Source: Rhodococcus oryzae
GTDB lineage: Bacteria > Actinomycetota > Actinomycetes > Mycobacteriales > Mycobacteriaceae
DNA: 64,000 bases
Direction of reading: 5' to 3'
NCBI RefSeq assembly: GCF_005049235.1
Contig: NZ_SUMD01000005.1
Location: 124,001-188,000, forward strand
Part shown: positions 62,667 to 64,000 of the stretch, in pieces
Numbering within the stretch: the stretch's first letter is position 1
Layout of the letters: every line of letters starts with the position of its first letter
Translations under genes and position numbers: made by a program
The notes under the pieces: model-generated
Database searches by the model: none
What the model saw: the letters and a program-made list of their open reading frames with translations, nothing else
Told to the model about the DNA's origin: nothing

Positions 62667-64000
62667 ATGGCACTCGCACAGTCGCACGCTCGCGGTCGAC
62701 ACGTCTCCCACCGCATCTCGATCGCCGCGGCAACGGCCTCAGTGCTGGCGCTGCTCGGTCTGATCTGCCTGCCCGGCGTGGCGGCCGCCGAGACGCCGTT
62801 CCGGATGCCGGGCCAGATCTCGGATCGGGTCGGCGCCCTGGACGACGCCGAGCGCGCCGACGTGCGGGCCGCACTCGACGCGCTGTTCGACGAGCAGCAC
62901 GTGCAGCTCTGGGTGACCTATGTCGCGGGCTTCGACGGCATGGACGCCGGGCAATGGGCGAGCAAGACGGCGCAGCAGAGCGGGCTCGGCGACAACAGCG
63001 CGCTGCTGGCGGTGGCGACCGAGGACCGCGCCTACGCCCTCGACCTGCCGCCGAACCTGAGCAACGTCAGCACCGCCGAGATCGACAGCATCGAGCAGGA
63101 CGCCATCGTTCCCGCTCTGCGACAGGATGATTGGGCCGGTGCCGCGATCGCGGCCGCGGGCGGAATCGACGACGCGATGAGCTCGTCGGGGTCCGGGTCC
63201 ACCGCCAAGTACCTGCTCATCGGTGGCGGCGTCGTGGTCGTCGGGGCCGGCGGCGTGGTGCTGTACTCCCGCCGGAAGAAGGGTGAGCGGATCCGACAGG
63301 GCATCGAGGCGGCCAAGGACGTCGACTGGACGAACCCGACCGCCATCGCGGCCCTGCCGATCGAGACCCTCGATGCCAGGGCCAAGGAGGTGCTCGTGGA
63401 GACGGACAACGCGATCCGTACCAGCGAGGAGGAGCTGAACCTGGCCCGCGGCGAGTTCGGCGATCAGGCGACCGCGCCGTTCATCGCCGCCTACGACACC
63501 GCGAAGACCACCCTCGCCTCGGCGTTCACCCTCCGCCAGCGCCTGGACGACGACCTCCCCGAAACCCCGGATCAGAAGCGGGACATGCTGATCCAGCTGA
63601 TCTCGACCTGCAGCCGGGCCGATAAGGAGCTCAATTCGCGGGTGACGGAGTTCGACGGGATGCGCGACCTGCTCCTCGACGCGCCCGCCCGTCTCGACGC
63701 CCTCACCCAGGACGTCGTGGAGCTGACCGTCCGGGTCCCGCAGTCGGAGACCACACTCGCCGGGCTGCAGAACGAGTTCCCGGCGCCCGCGCTCGCATCT
63801 GTGTCGGGGAATGTCGCGATGGCGCAGCAGCAGCTGACGTTCGCCGACCAGAACATCACCGCGGGCCGCGAGGCCGCCGCGCTGCCCGCGGGTAAGCAGG
63901 GTCCCGCCGTCGTCGCGATCCGGGCCGCGGAGGGTGCGATCGCGCAGGTCCGGGAGCTGCTCGACGGCGTCGACCACGCCGCGGACAACATCCGCACCGC
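62667..64000 (+). CDS. TPM-domain membrane protein (3' end outside window)
   Basis: ATG 62667 opens a frame with no stop before the window edge (444 codons). It has a signal or anchor segment (about residues 18-42), then a TPM domain (MPGQISDRVGALDDAERADV, LWVTYVAGFDGMDAGQWASK, NSALLAVATEDRAYALDLP). A membrane helix follows near 180-205 (LLIGGGVVVVGAGGVVLY). A long helical cytoplasmic region ends the visible part. It corresponds to Rv2345 next to dgt-dnaG. TPM proteins are tied to membrane-protein repair in plastids; the bacterial role is open. Confidence 0.9.
   Translation, partial: MALAQSHARGRHVSHRISIAAATASVLALLGLICLPGVAAAETPFRMPGQISDRVGALDDAERADVRAALDALFDEQHVQLWVTYVAGFDGMDAGQWASKTAQQSGLGDNSALLAVATEDRAYALDLPPNLSNVSTAEIDSIEQDAIVPALRQDDWAGAAIAAAGGIDDAMSSSGSGSTAKYLLIGGGVVVVGAGGVVLYSRRKKGERIRQGIEAAKDVDWTNPTAIAALPIETLDARAKEVLVETDNAIRTSEEELNLARGEFGDQATAPFIAAYDTAKTTLASAFTLRQRLDDDLPETPDQKRDMLIQLISTCSRADKELNSRVTEFDGMRDLLLDAPARLDALTQDVVELTVRVPQSETTLAGLQNEFPAPALASVSGNVAMAQQQLTFADQNITAGREAAALPAGKQGPAVVAIRAAEGAIAQVRELLDGVDHAADNIRT

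Overview
The window is high-GC actinobacterial chromosome. A complete mycolic-acid type FAS-II cluster (mabR-fabD-acpM-kasA-accD6), the mycothiol-world gene complement and gene order all point to the order Mycobacteriales. The content looks more like Nocardia or Rhodococcus than Mycobacterium (one KasA and no KasB, many extra regulators and hydrolases). The order closely follows M. tuberculosis Rv2220-Rv2247 and then Rv2343c-Rv2345, from memory of that genome, with lineage-specific insertions.

Layout. 0-9.5 kb: nitrogen assimilation, with the 3' part of glnA1, then glnE and glnA2. Between them lie an NlpC/P60 hydrolase, a secreted glycine-rich protein, a beta-lactamase-fold lipoprotein and an MgtC-family gene preceded by an M-box magnesium riboswitch. 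9.5-18.3 kb: a Hip1/CaeA-like lipoprotein peptidase, a repeat-flanked DUF559 gene, panB, a lipoprotein, a proline iminopeptidase, CHAD and RNB proteins and a K+ channel. 18.4-24.3 kb: RNase P RNA, an ArsB-type permease, a DAACS transporter with a cysteine-containing leader peptide, and the RNase H/phosphatase plus zinc-ribbon pair. 24.3-32.1 kb: a TetR/monooxygenase pair, NIF3, a CobC-like aminotransferase, ptkA-ptpA, SURF1 and cobD.

32-39.8 kb is an accessory stretch (ABC exporter, nuclease, orphan antitoxin, tandem DUF5994 genes, GT51 transglycosylase, small secreted proteins) ending at a tRNA-Val. 39.9-49.6 kb is core again: ahpE, DUF3052, aceE, then the MabR-controlled FAS-II operon with an exact MabR operator. 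49.7-57.6 kb is variable: a cold-shock protein lacking its first strand, three regulator/target pairs, an NDMA-type alcohol dehydrogenase and LtrA. 57.6-64 kb: tRNA-CAT and tRNA-Asn, dnaG, dgt, a DUF218 protein, a 29-residue peptide gene with its own terminator, and the 5' part of a TPM-domain protein.

Functionally, GlnE adenylylates GlnA1 (target Tyr present) but probably not GlnA2 (Trp at that place). PtkA-PtpA form a Tyr-phosphorylation pair. AceE feeds acetyl-CoA beside the malonyl/mycolate genes. Several genes too short for routine calling are reported: leader peptides at 3498-3557 and 22235-22315, a 54-aa membrane protein at 34795-34959, and peptides at 17466-17567 and 62365-62454. No CRISPR array, prophage or transposase was seen.
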